Assembly: GCA_003117195.1 (NCBI GenBank)
Contig: BDSI01000171.1
Span: forward strand, 62,001-126,000
Length of the DNA stretch: 64,000 bases
Source: Eudorina sp. 2006-703-Eu-15
Lineage: Eukaryota > Chlorophyta > Chlorophyceae > Chlamydomonadales > Volvocaceae
Reading direction: 5' to 3'
How positions within the stretch are numbered: position 1 is the stretch's first letter; every line of letters starts with the position of its first letter. The position numbers and the translations under genes are program-made. The notes below the pieces were generated by a model, which was not told the DNA's origin, ran no database searches, and saw nothing but the letters and a program-made list of their open reading frames with translations. Shown here one piece after another: positions 36,601 through 49,279 of this stretch.

Positions 36601-39600
36601 ACTCCCATGAGCTCTGAAGTGTTTGCATGGACACTTCCCGCGATCAAGCATCATCCAGGCACATTTTCCGCCTGGCCTCGCTTGTCGCATTGTGCTGCAT
36701 CGGAGCACTAGAGAAGCAGGGGTAGAACCTGAGCACCGACATGCGCGCACCTCCTGTGCACACCGTAGCGCGGTGAAATGGTCACACCCGATGACAACCC
36801 CTGCAGGCCACCCGGCGGGCCATAGCCGGACTGCGGGCCGACGCCGCGGAGTGCAGGCAGCTGCTCCTGTCGCTGGCAGCGGCGCAGCTGCAGACGACCA
36901 GCCAGCTGGCGGCGCGCTGCCGCAGCGCGGCCGCAGACCTCGCCCGGCTCCGTGAACAGGGTGAGATCCGGGATCCGAGATCCACGGGCTGGCGCGCATC
37001 GCGCACAGGGCATCGCCCACTCGGTCGTGCCCGCCATGGAGATCTGCGGAGGCTGGTCAGGGGGTTGCTGCCCTTTGGTGTCAGCTCTGCTGCCCTCTGA
37101 TGGGGGGCAGATTAGAAGGGTGCTGACTGGGTTGCCGGCACCCGCCTGCCGCGCAGGTGCGCAGGACGTGGCGGCAGTCCGGCGGCGGTTCGAAGAGGAG
37201 GTGCGGCAGCTCAGTGAGGAGCGCGAGCAGCTGGTGACCCGGGCGGCGGCTTTACAGGCAAGGATTCAGGTTGCACTGCACCTCTCCCCTGGGGTGGATG
37301 TGCGGGGGGCGACCCGGTTTCCAACTGAGCCGCATCGCCTTGCGGGCGTTATCGTCGTTTGGATGCTCGGTTGTCCTGGCTACAGTACGTGCATGGATTG
37401 CGGGTGCTTTCTCATGACTGACTGTGCATTAGCAGACAGTGCACTTCATGTGTTTCATCGGCAATTACCCCTCCAGCAAGTCTACTCCTTAGCCATGGAC
37501 GTAGCGCGGGTTTATCGGCGCTTGTCATTGAACTTCAATGTGGTTGCACGCCCCTGCCCAGGCGGACAAGGAGCGCATTGAGGGCCTCGTGGCGTCTCTG
37601 CGGCTGCAGCTGGCGGAGGCGCAGCACGCGGTGGAGGAGGAGCGCCGCACACGGGTGGAGGCGGAGGAGCGCATGCAGGCGGTGGTGGCGCAGGCGGTGC
37701 GCGTCGCGGAGGCGCAGCGGGACGCCGCGCAGGCCGCGGCGGTGGCGGCGGCGGAGCGGGCGCTCAACGCAGTGGGCCAACGGGACAAGGAGGCGGCCCA
37801 GGTGGGAGGCCGCTCGGGGGAGACTCAAGAATCAAAGGAAACACGACCTGACCCATGCATGACGGGGCGACACGGCCCGTGCAGCATGGACGGAGGGGGA
37901 ACCAGCTTGGGGGGTAGAGAGCTTAACGACCAACGCCGGCGCTGCACACCCGCCTCAGGCCGATGCGGTCTTACCACATCCGCACGCGTCCTCTCATGCG
38001 GGGTAATAGGGTTGTAGGGTTACAGGGTTAGGGCTCCAGGGTAGTCGCCCATCTGCCTCTCGACGTGTTCACTAGTCGGCCCCATGCCGTCGTCTCTTTG
38101 CCGTTGTGGGTCTGCGGACCCGAGCCACAACTCCATCACCCAACCGTACCGTACCATACCTGCCTGGTGCAGCGGTGGGCGGACATGGAGGAGCGGCTGC
38201 GGCAGCAGCACGAGCGCGACGCCGCGCAGTTGCACGACCAGCAGCTGCGCCACGCGGAGGCGCTGAGGGAGCTGCACGACGCCCACGAGGCCTCCGCCCG
38301 GGTGGCGGCAGAGCAGCTGGCGGCGGCCTCGCGGCACACGCAGATCCTGCAGGAGCGGCTGGAGCGGCAGGAGGGCCAGCTGCGGCGGCAGGAGGAGGAG
38401 CTGGAGGGCCTGCGGGCGGTGCTGCGGGACGCGGAGGAGCAGTTGCAGGGCACGCTTGCGGAGCTGCGCCGGGCGCAGCAGGCCGTCGAGGACGCCGAGG
38501 CGGGCAGGGCGGAGGCGCTGCGGCAGCTGGAGGGCGCGGAGGCGGGCAGGGCGGAGGCGACGGCCGCGGCGGAGGCGGCGCAGAACGAGGCGACCCAGTT
38601 GCTGGTGGAGGCGCGCGCGCAGCAGCATGCGGCCGAGGAGGCGGCCCGGCAGTTGGCGGAGGCGGAGCAGAGGCTGACGTCGGCGGAGGCGGCGCGGGAC
38701 GAGGCCGCACGGGCGGTGGCGGAGGCGCGGGCGGCGCAGAGCGAGGCCACAGAGGCGGCGAGGTCAGCGGAGTCGGAGGCGACCCGGCAGCTCGCGGAGG
38801 CCCTGGTGGCGAGGGACGCGGCCAAAGCGGAGGCGGCGGCCGCGCGGGCGTTGCAGGCGCAGCTGGCGGAGGCGTGGGAGGAGGGTCGGCAGGCTGAGAC
38901 CCGGGCGGTGGCGGCGGACGTGGACGCGCAGACGGAGCGAGGGGTGGCTGTGCAGCTGCGGCAGCAGCTCGCTGAGGCGCGGGACGCCCTGGCGGAGGCG
39001 CAGGAGGCGGCGAGGGTGGCGAGTCATGAGGTGCTTCAGGCGCAGGACCGCATCGGAGAGCTGCAGCTGGAGGTGCTGGTAAGACAGGGACGCGACACCC
39101 TGGCGGACTGATTCTCACCTATCATGTACAGCACTAAATGCCTATACGCCTGAAGATTGGGATATATTAGTAACCGTTACGAGGTGGACCCGAGTCCCGA
39201 CCGGGTGTTGTACATCCACACATGTAGTTTTCGTTTACACATGTAGTTTAACCGTTGCAAGGTGGACATGAGTACTTCTTCCCAGCCGAGTAGCACGGCG
39301 TCGCTTGACTCGTCGTTTGACACGCCTGTCCAAAACGGCGCCAGCAGACCTGCAAGGAAAGCCTAGGTGCCTAGGCGAGCAGTTGAACAAGTAGCACCGC
39401 GCCCGGCTTCTGGTCGGCCCGGAGGACCAGTATGATGGACCCAGTAACGGTCTGCTCAACCGCAGGCCGCGGAGCGCCGCCTGGACGCTGCCCGCGCCGC
39501 TGCCCGCCTGCACGAGCAGCAGCTGGCGCAGGAACAGGAGGAGTCCGACCGGCTGCGCACGCAGCTCCGGACCTGTCAGGCGCGCGTGTACGAGCTGCAG

Positions 39601-42600
39601 CAGGCCGCCGCTGTTGACCGAGTCGGCTTCCGCAGGCACACCAGCGGCGGCGGCGGCGGTGGTGGTGGTGGCGGTGGTGACAGAGGCAGTGATGGCGGTG
39701 GTGGCAAACGGCGCAGCTCGGACGGTGCCATTGGCGGCGCTTGGCGGCACAGTTTTGAAGGCGAGCGCGAGATGGCAGCGGGGGCAGCGCTCGCACAGGC
39801 AGCACAACGCGCCCAAATTGGTGTCGGATGCGCGGGTCGTGGCTTCTTAGTCGATGGTGACGACGGTGACGCAAGACCGCTGGAGGCGTCGCTGGGCGAC
39901 GCGCTGGTGCCGGCGGTCCTTGAAGGCCGTGGCGCCGATCCGTACGGCAGCGGCGGTGGGGGCGGCGGAAGCAATGGGGGAAGCAATGGGAGAAGCAGTG
40001 GAGGAAGCAACGGTGGTGGCGGCGGCGACGTGCCGAGCGGCTGGGGCAGCCGAACCGAGTCGCAGGGCTCCTCGCCGGCGACCTCTGCAAGCGGCGGGAC
40101 GCAGGAGCTCCTCGGCAATTTGTTTGTGTCCGGAGCCGGTATCCCTCAAGCTGGCACCGCTTCGACCTCGCGTTCCGAACCTGGTTCACCGGTGGCCGCG
40201 CCGGGTCGTCGTCGCGCGGCGGCCCTCGGTGCTGGAACAGCGCTGACCCGTGGGTCTGTCGAACTTCCACTGCCGGGCCCCGCTCCTGGCGCCGTCGCCG
40301 GGCCCATTCAGTCAGACCCACTCCCGCTCCTGACCCGCGTGACCCAGTCAGCTGCACCGCCCTTGTCGCCGTCACGGCCCGCAGCGACAAATACAAATAC
40401 GCAGCCCGATCTGGCGGCATGGCCACAAGCTCACCCGCCGTCACCCGCCACGCCGCTTGCACACACCCTACCCGCTCAAGCTGCTGCCAGTCGCGAAACG
40501 AGGGCCCCAACCGACCAAAGACCCAGCAACCCAACTGCGCAGCCCGCACCAGCCCCCCTGGATGACGACACGAGCACCCAGGGCAACCGCCATCACCTTG
40601 AGGTAGGCGCCGGTGCACGTTGAAGGGCTGTTCCTCTTACAATTCGCATAGATGGCTTGCACTCGAACCAGTGGGTTTGCGGGTATGGGTTTGAGTCCCA
40701 CCATGGCCGCACCTGGGCCGGCCCTGTATGCCGTTCACCGTATGTAACCGCTGCCCTCTGTTGTGGTACCTAACCCCCTTAGGCTCTGCTCGCTGAGGTC
40801 GGTCGGCACTGCCAACGGCTGCCAGCCATAAACGAGCTCCTCGACCAGATGCTGTCAGGCGGAGCCGGTCCCTTGGGGCCGCACCGCAGCAGCAGCGGCA
40901 GCGACAGCGACAGCAGCGGCAGTACCAGCTACGAAGGCATCGCGGATGGCAACCTCCGCGCCAGCATCAGCAGCGGCCGCAGCGGTGGCGGCAGCAGCAG
41001 CAGCAACGACAGTCTAGACGCGTACGACGGCTTCTTGCGCAGCCCCGCGGCGGCAGCGGCGCTGGAGCACCTCGTCTCAGTGCTGGGCGGGGCGCTGCAG
41101 CTCGTGGCGCAGCTGGAGGCGGTTGTGGCGGGGGCGCCGGAGCGCCCAGCTGCGGACGTTGAGGCGGCGCTCTCCCAGCACCGACGGCAGTTGGAAGGGA
41201 CGTGGGCCAGGATCTCCCGGGCGAGGTGCCTGGTTGCCGAGGCGGCCACGGCGGCAGAGCGGCGACGCCCCGACGCGCTCCCGGAGGAGGAGGGCTATGG
41301 CGCAATGGGCAGCCACGGCGTCAGCTACAGCGACAGCTACAGCCAAGGAAGTGAGCAGGACCTGTGGCTGAAGGGCAGCACGCTGAGGAGATCTGTGGGG
41401 GAGAACAAGGTTACGGAGCTTGGGGAGCTGCAGCAGCCGCCCACCTCCTCTTCGGGAGCTGCGGCAGCTGCACCACCATCCGGGGAGCCTGCTGACGACG
41501 CCTCCTCGTTCCGCGGCTTCCCTGTGCCGACGGCAGCCGCCGAAACCACCGTCGTCGCCACCGCCACCAACAGCACAAGCGGCGCCGTTGCGCTAGAGGC
41601 TGCGGAGCCGTCCAGCGTGTCATCCGGTGGTGTGGCTGCGCTGGCGGCCGCCCGCGCCGAGCTGGCGCGCGCTCTGGTGTCCTCTTTGGGCATGGGCCCC
41701 GCTTCAACGACCTCGGCGTCACCAGCGTCGTCGCCGCAGCCGCTGCCACTGCCGGTACCGGTGCAGCAGCCGCACCCGGCCCCAGTCCAGCGCCCAGAGC
41801 CGGCAACTGAGCGGCAGCAGCGGCTGAGCCTGGCGGATCTGGTCGCCCCTCGCCGTGCGGGCGATTGGACCACGTCGGTGCGCGCCAGTGGGGGCTCCGT
41901 GTCGTCAGCTGCCGGCGACGCCCCCACGAGCGCCAGCCCCGAGCCCCAGCCCCGAGCCGCACCGCCGTTGCTGCCCATGCCCCTCAGCTCCGCGAAGGCA
42001 GCCGACATACAGCAGCAGCACCAACTGCAGCAGAAGGGTCACCTGCAGCCACACCCCGACGCGCCGACATCGCCGCCGTCACCAGCGGCGCAACGGGTGG
42101 TGCCCTCCTGGCTGCAGCGACTGGCTCAGCCCCAGCCGCGGCCGGACACCGCCAGGCCGCTCCTGGATCAGCGGACGGCCTCGCGAGAATCCGGTGGGCA
42201 TCATTCCGGTACCGGTCTGGCGGTGGATCTGGCGTTCCTGCCGGCCCGGGCTAAGCATGGCCAGCAGCCCCGCAACGGTAGGTACGGCGGCAGCGGCGGC
42301 GGCTACAGCGGCAGCGACATCGGGGGCCCCAGCGGCAGCGGCAACGGGGGCGCAGGCGCCGGCAGGTACGACGACCTCAGGAGCAGCGGTACCAGCAGCA
42401 GCAGCAGTATCAGTCTGGCGCGAGGAGACGGCACGGTGCCACTGCAGGTGCCGGCCGGCGGGGCGCGCCCGAGTGGGGTGCCTGCCTGGATAAGGCCCAA
42501 GCCCGAGGCGGAGCCGGCCAGAGCGTCGGAGGTGGTGCCGTACAGCCTGCGCAGCGACGCCGCCGGGTCGCCTCAACGGATGTCAGGCTGCTGGACGGAT

Positions 42601-43980
42601 GGCGGGAGCAGGCCACCGCCGCTGGGCTTCATGGACGTGTTGAGGGGTTCCAGCTCGGCTCCCGTCTCCCTGGCCGGCCTGCCGGCCGGGCGGACCGACA
42701 CCGCCGGCCGGGCCTCCTCCGGCCACGCGGCCTCCGGCCTCGCCGGCCTGCGGGCGTCGTTCGGCACGATGTCATCGTACAGCGCATCGTCGTACGATCT
42801 TCAGCTTGGCTCGCCGCCACGGCTGTCGACGCTCGATCGGTCGCCGGGCACGCCAGGCCGGCCCGGTAGGTACGGATCGCCACCGCCGCGTGGCGGCGGC
42901 GCCGCCACGACGGCCACGACGACGTCCCTCTGGTCCCCTGGTGGCGCGATGCCGCACGGAGTGACAAAGTCATCCACCTCTGCACTCGAGCCCCCCAACC
43001 CGGACGCGGTTCGAGCCTCCTCGGTTTCTTCTACGGGTTTGGATGTCACGGGTCGGGTCTTTGGCGCCGCTGGCGGAACCGCAGCAACGCTGCTGGCTGG
43101 CTCCCGGGAGCCCCACGGCCTGTCCAGCTGGACGGCCGCTGCCACACCGCTATCCACCGCGGCCGCGGCCGCCACCATCGCCAGCCCCCCGTCCGCCTCC
43201 GCGGCGGACCAAACACCCACGTCGCATCCGCAGCCTCGCCCGCTTCGCACCAGCATCAGTACCAGTACCGGGGGCACAGAACTGATACCGGTTCTGATAC
43301 CGGTACCTGTTGGTCAAACAGTGCCCGAGCGCGCCGCGGACCGAGCCACTTCCTGGACGCTGCCCGGCTACGGGACAGGCACTGAAACGGCGCCTGGAAC
43401 CACTGCCAGTGCCACCACAGCCATGGCGGCTGGCATCGCCGCCGCTGCCAGGGCGAATGCCAGCACCAGCGCCAGCTCCAACAGCTCCAGCGGTTCCGTA
43501 CGTAATGAAAACGTGGATGTGAATGGGACAGCAGATGTGACAAGGGAGGAGGAGCAGCAGCAGCAGCCCACCGCAGTCGGCAAGGGCGGGGCGCGGAGCG
43601 GCACAGCCAGCGGACTGCCCTGCGGTGCTGCCGCTGCCACCGCAGCCACCGCAGCCGCCGTCGACCGGGACCCAGGGACTGTGGCCGGGGTCGAGCAGCC
43701 GGGCTGCACGCCCTGCTCGATGCCCGGGCGACGGCACTCCGCGGGGGCGACCCTCGCGGGGATGCACCAGCAGCACCTGCCGCACCAGCAGCAGCTTCGG
43801 GGCTGGGGAAGTGCTCCAGGGGATACCACGGGTGGGGCCACGGGTGGCGCTGCTGCTGCCGCCGGGCAGCGCACGGAGCCGGGCGGAGCCAAGGGCGGCG
43901 GCGGGGTGCTGCGGCCCGCGGATTCGCGGAAGGGGTACGCGGCCATGCATCTGGGTCGGCTCAGCGGCGGGGGTGCATAG
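24645..43980 (+). CDS. giant coiled-coil protein, family not recognised
   Basis: Predicted 3,867 residues from 25 exons: 24645-26297, 26636-26734, 27086-27130, 27425-27508, 27706-27813, 28155-28280, 28548-29207, 29358-29474, 29641-29712, 30006-30086, 30386-30445, 30816-30959, 31330-31482, 31738-31815, 32370-32462, 32829-34598, 34882-35067, 35242-35406, 35783-35956, 36807-36960, 37157-37257, 37562-37801, 38173-39078, 39466-40602, 40783-43980. Residues 1-540 are disordered (Ser/Pro/Gln/Ala). From SKYKKTKQLL to about residue 1350 and again about 1780-2470 it is Ala/Glu/Arg/Gln coiled coil (e.g. RRQHAEEMEALSRRYSAELE). A disordered stretch separates them, and the last 1,400 residues are Ser/Ala/Gly/Pro/Gln-rich. 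No motor, kinase, transmembrane or zinc motif is seen. A cytoskeletal, centriolar or flagellar scaffold is a reasonable guess, not shown. Small exons could be missed or misjoined. Confidence 0.85.
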
Positions 43981-44736
43981 GACGGCCGGCAGGAAGGGTC
44001 CCTTTCGTTTCGTTTGGTTTTGGAGCAGTGTGCCAACAGCGTCAGACCGGGCCCTGCGCAGTTCGCAGGGTCCCAGGAGCAGTGGGATGTCGGAATGTTA
44101 GCGGCGCGGGGAGAGGGGGGAGAAAGGGTTCTGTAGGTAGAAGATCAGCTGTTTCCTCGCGGCTAGGATGTGTGGAACAGGGCGGCGTCAGCAACGGCGG
44201 GGCCATTCCCGAAAACCAGCCGTAGCACCACAGATGCCGCTGTGCCGCCATGCCGTGGCACTGTAATACTTTTGATCGCTTGAGTGTTTGTCTACCGCTT
44301 CCATCCAGAGCATATTTATTCTGCGGGCATTAAGATTCGATTTCATGAGCGCCAGCCTGCTTCCGCCATGCGGCACAGGCGCCATCCCTGTCGCCTCCCC
44401 AAGACGGCGTCATGGACACCCATGGTCAGAATCCCCCAGGTTCTCAAGAGTCCGGAGACGAACACTGGAACTCAATCCGCACCTAGCCCCACCTGACGCC
44501 ATCGTCCGCCACATCAACAACGCAACCCTGCTGCACATCCTGGAATCAGAACGACACGGCCCTCGTGCCGCCCTGGCCGGCGGGTGCAGTAGTCCGCCTC
44601 GTCAGTAGGGGTTTGGGCTCTCGGGCCGGAGGTAGGGACCGCCATACAATCGTCCGCTACATGACGTACTAAACGGCTGGTAGCCATACAGCGGGGATGG
44701 GATGGGATGCGAGTTGTGGGTTGGTTGAAGCTCCTG
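43981..44736. other. convergent 3' ends of the coiled-coil gene and UPF2
   Basis: About 750 non-coding bases between two stop codons facing each other. The plus-strand transcript probably ends after TGTAA at 44262-44266. No clear TGTAA was found for the minus-strand UPF2 transcript, so its 3' end, and any overlap, are unknown. Confidence 0.5.
44262..44266 (+). terminator. TGTAA poly(A) signal of the coiled-coil gene
   Basis: TGTAA lies 282 bases after the TAG at 43978-43980 in a locally AT-richer stretch. Confidence 0.65.
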
Positions 44737-46048
44737 TCAGCTGCGCCCCCGTCCGTAGCCCCCGCGGCCACCGCCACCACCGCCACCGCCCGCTGCCCCG
44801 CCTCGGCCGCCACCCCGCCCCGTCGCGCCCGTTGGCTGTGCCGCGGGCGCGGCGCCCATCGCCCTCTCGTACGGCATGTCGTACGAAGATCCGAAATCGT
44901 CCAATACGGACATGTCCAGCTGGCCTGTGTGTTTGTACCGGTGGCCGCCCCGCTTGCCGCCGCCCTTGCCGCTTTGCTGGAGTTGCTGCTGCTCCAGGGT
45001 TCGGGCCTGCTCCTCCTGTTGCCTGCATGGAGTAATGCGGATTGAGACGTCGGACGATCACCGATCACCGTGTCAATCGAATGGACAAAGATTGATGCGC
45101 ATATTCATATTTTATATAAAAGGAGGGCCGACAGGGCGCACAGCAAGGAGTCGGCCACTCCTGGATAGTTTGAAAATGACGCCACACCGCCCCGAGGAAC
45201 CGTTTGATATGGCATGTGTGGTTAATGACCTGTACGGTCCTGTACGGACTACTGTACGGACTCACGATACACCTGGCCCCCGGACGCCCCGTAGACAGCG
45301 GCACCCATCAGTAGCAGGCTTTCTGAGGCCGCCCTGAGCCCTACCCCCGACCCCCCTCACACCCACCTGTTGGCTGCCAGCACCAGCCTCTTCATCTCCT
45401 CCCGCTCCCGCGCCTCCTCCTGCTCCCTCTGCTTCACGGCCACCGCCACGGACGAGCTCAGCGGCACCTGTCGGGGCAAGGACACCACCCGGGAGGGCAA
45501 CGGCCGTCAACAACCCGCCCAGCTGGAGGCCGCCTAACCAGCGTGCTTCCCGCATGTCCTCGCCTGCTGGGGCCCCTCTCAGCGTGGGAGGAAGCGAGGG
45601 GAGGCAGCGACTCCGCGACGTTCCTGACACGTTGGGCAGCCCTCCCCCCGGACGAGCACGCCTACTCAACAGCAAGGCTCCGCCAAGCTGCACCAGCGCG
45701 GAGACCCCCTCAACGGCCCCTCAAGGCCCCCCCCCATGCCCTCGTTATTCTGTTGCGTTATGAGCCCCCAACGAGGGCAGAGGCGGGCAGGCACCTAGTA
45801 CCGTAGCGAGATCGGTGCCGGGGGATCAGCATGTCTGTGGCCGCCATGCTGCAATGCGGCTCCTTTAGGATTCGATCTCGCTATACCGTATCCTTGACCA
45901 CTGCCCTCAGCCCCTGCGAACCCGCAGCCGCTCCCCTGCAATCCCCTGCCCCCCCCTCCCTCCCACCTGCAGCTCCCGTGATCGGTCGTCCTTGCCGCCA
46001 CGCTTCACCAGCATCCGCAGGGTGACGCTGCCGCCGTCCGCCTCTCCC

Positions 46049-46080
<32 letters not shown>

Positions 46081-46580
46081 ACCGCCGCCGATCCCCGCCG
46101 GGACCATCGCGGGGGGTCTCTGTGGGGTCCCGCGGGCCGAGCCGCACCGGGTTACGACACCAGGGCGCAAAAGGCTGGCGCGAAAACAAAACGGCGACAT
46201 GGCCACCTGCCTACCCGCCTACCCCCTCACGAGGCCGTCCGCCACCTGTCACTGCCGTCCACGCCAGGCCACGTTGCCGCAACAGAAAGCATAGCGCTGT
46301 AGCGGCTGCGGCCACATTTCCGATCCCTCCGCAGCCCGGCCCAGCCGGCGTTCCGGTGTGACTGGGTGCGGGCCCCCGGGTACCCTCGCGCCCCCCTACC
46401 GCCGCACCCACCGTTGGTGGCTGCAGCTGTATCCCGCCCAGTCGGCTCTGTGTCTCCCCCATGAGCGCCTGCCACTCGCGCTCGAAATCCTCATCCAGCT
46501 CATCCCTGCGGGGAGCGCGGCCCCGGCGAGCGAGCAGACCGGCAGCAGAGCAGAGCAGTCGGCGGCATGCCAACCGCAAC

Positions 46581-46626
<46 letters not shown>

Positions 46627-49209
46627 ACGCCACGGCCATCCGCATGAAGCACGGGACAAGGATATGGGCACACGCAACGACATGGAGAGGGAGCACCCCG
46701 AGAAGGGAAGCCCCGAGCCGCCCGAGGGCAGGGGCGCCAAACAAAGGGACTGCAGGAGGGGCTGTCGCGAAATGGGTTGGGGGGAGAGAGAGGAGGAACG
46801 AGGAGAAGGAGGGCGAGGTCCGCGGGGGCGCGACCGAGCGCCGCCGCCGACCCACCGTTCGTCTCCGGAGCTGCGGCCGCTGATCTCGTCCAGGCTGCGA
46901 GCATCCCCTCGCACCCCACCGCCCTCGTCGCTCTCACTGACAGCGCCGTCGCGGCCGCCCGCAGCGCCCGCAGCGCCTGCAGCCATCACCACCGCGGCCA
47001 CCGCAACCTTTTAGTAGCGCGTTACATCGCCACCTCTCGATCACCGCAGAAATCCCTCAAGAGTGCGTCCTGGCGGACCTTTACGCGGGGATGCTCCAGT
47101 GCGTCACGACTCAAGCGTCCACCCGCCTCCTCCCCCCCTTCCGGCCCATCCCGCCCGGATAGTGAAAATGCACAGATCGCAAAAAGGCACAGAGTGAGGG
47201 AGAACGACGCAGTCCTCGTCGCCAGTACGTGCCAAGGCAGACAGGAAACAGCGCCTTCCCCGGGGAGGGGAACGAACGCGCCCACGACGCTCCTGGTAGG
47301 GCAATCCAGCAGGAGGACCCCGGCAGCAGCGGCAGCAGCGGCAGCCCCCGGCCCCGCCTGCCTCTCCGCGCACCTCTCCGCTCCTCCTCCTCGCCCTCTT
47401 CCTCGCCGATGGTCCCCAGCGGCGCCCCGAACTGGGCCACCTCCCGAGCGATGATGTCTTGTACGGCAGTTAACGCCTCGTCGTACGTCTCGTACCGCCG
47501 TAACGCGGGCCGTAGCGAGTGCAGGACGTCCTGGCGGCGGGGGAGCACGAACGGAGAGTAGGACAGGCGCGTCCTGCCACAAGCGCCCGAAGCAGCAATG
47601 AACACCAAGTGCCCAAGGGGTGGCACTCCGGGACGTCAACACGGACGTGTTGGCACGGAAGGCATAACGTAACGTCAGGGCCACCATGGCACCGTGTCGC
47701 TACATAGAGGTAACAAGGTACGCACGGCAGTGGTGCCGTATTCCGTACACCGGCGCCGCCACGTCGCACAGGAAGCCTGACGAGGTCAGACTGGGTGATG
47801 ACGTGCTGTGGGTTGGTGCCGATGCCGCAGCGAGGGAGGGAGGTCTGCCCTGGGGCCGACACTTCCTCTCTGACCCCCCCTTTAGTCACCCTAAGGGGGG
47901 AACCCCCATGTTCCCCCGTACCCGCGCTGCCAAGGCGCGCCCACGCATCAAGGCGCACCGGGCCGGTGTCGTACCCCCCCAGAGGTCCCCCACCTGCAGA
48001 TCGAACTCCACATCGAGAGGCAGTGCGGCCTTGGACAGGATGTAGGCCTGCAGGCAGGAGGCGGGGGGGGGGCCGGCCGTGTGCGAGCGGGGACATGGTC
48101 ACACATCGTGCACAGCTGTTAGTCTGACCTAGTTAGGTTACCTAGCGTTTGAGCCAACAGCCATGGAACCAGTGGGGGGAGCAATGCGCATGGAGAGGCT
48201 GGAGAGACCGCGGCCTGGACAAGGTGGGGTGGTGAGAAGGTGACAAGGAAGGGAGCGACTGGGTGCCTCCACCACACCAAAGGGCAACCACTTGGCCCCG
48301 GAAGGCGGCGGGCCGCCGCAGCCGCCGCGCCGTCCCTCCCTGCCGCAGACCCGCGGAGGTGCTCCTGTGCCCCTGGCCTGCGGACACCTCCGCAAGGAGC
48401 GCGACTGCCGGACTGCCCCGCTCGCAGCGGAAGAAAGGGCGCAGGTGTAACGTGCGCGGACCAACCAACCACCCCCGCAGCCAACCCACCCACCAACCCA
48501 CCACCCGACCATTCCGATTCGGGTCGCACGACGCACCTGGAAGAAGGTGAGGAACCTGTCCAGCCGAGCCCTCGCCGCTCCCTCCCCAAAGTACTGCCCG
48601 CAGGCGTCCAGCAGTGCACACACCTGGCCGGGGCGAGGGTAAGGGTGAGGGGGGAGAGGGTGTGAGGCCCAGGTCCCCGGGGTCCAGGACGGGTGGGTGG
48701 GTGTGTACCGCCTCCTCCAAGCTCCAAACCGGCACTAGCCATCAGACGCCCCGCACCGACGAAGGCGGCGACTTCGACCCTAACGGCGGAGGCGAGCTCT
48801 GCTGCCACCACGGCGGCGGTGGGCTCTGCACCGTCTTAGATCCCTGGTTGATGCACACCACACCACACCACACCACACCACACCACACCACACCACACCA
48901 CACCACACCACCATCCGGGGGGCGGGCGGGTTTCTTTTCTACACACCAACATCCCCAGACCCAGGCCCGGCCCTTCGGCCCTCCTCTCCAGCCGCAGGCC
49001 CTACCCCCCCTCCTCCCCTGCCGCCCTACCAGCCGCACTCGGAAGAAGTCGTCCGGGGGGTCCAGCCGCTCCGCCAGCTCGGGGGCCTCGTGTCCGAAGG
49101 TGACCAGCAGGTAGAGCGTCTCGAACACGGGGGTGGAGTTGCACAGCATGTAGTTGTACAGCTCGCCCAGCAGCCGAACATCCGCCATGCGCTTCTGGTA
49201 CATGCCTGC

Positions 49210-49279
<70 letters not shown>

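Noticed and set aside
38072..39118. 348-codon Pro/Ala/Arg-rich minus-strand frame, and a similar one at 28665-29576
   Set aside because: They lie antisense to coiled-coil exons made of GCG/GAG/CAG codons, which read open in reverse. They have no protein-like composition and ignore the splice sites.
40640..40710. tRNA-like segment with GGGTTTGAGTCCC resembling a T arm
   Set aside because: No acceptor stem, D arm or anticodon arm can be folded around it at the right distance. At most it is a fragment of a tRNA-derived repeat in an intron of the coiled-coil gene.
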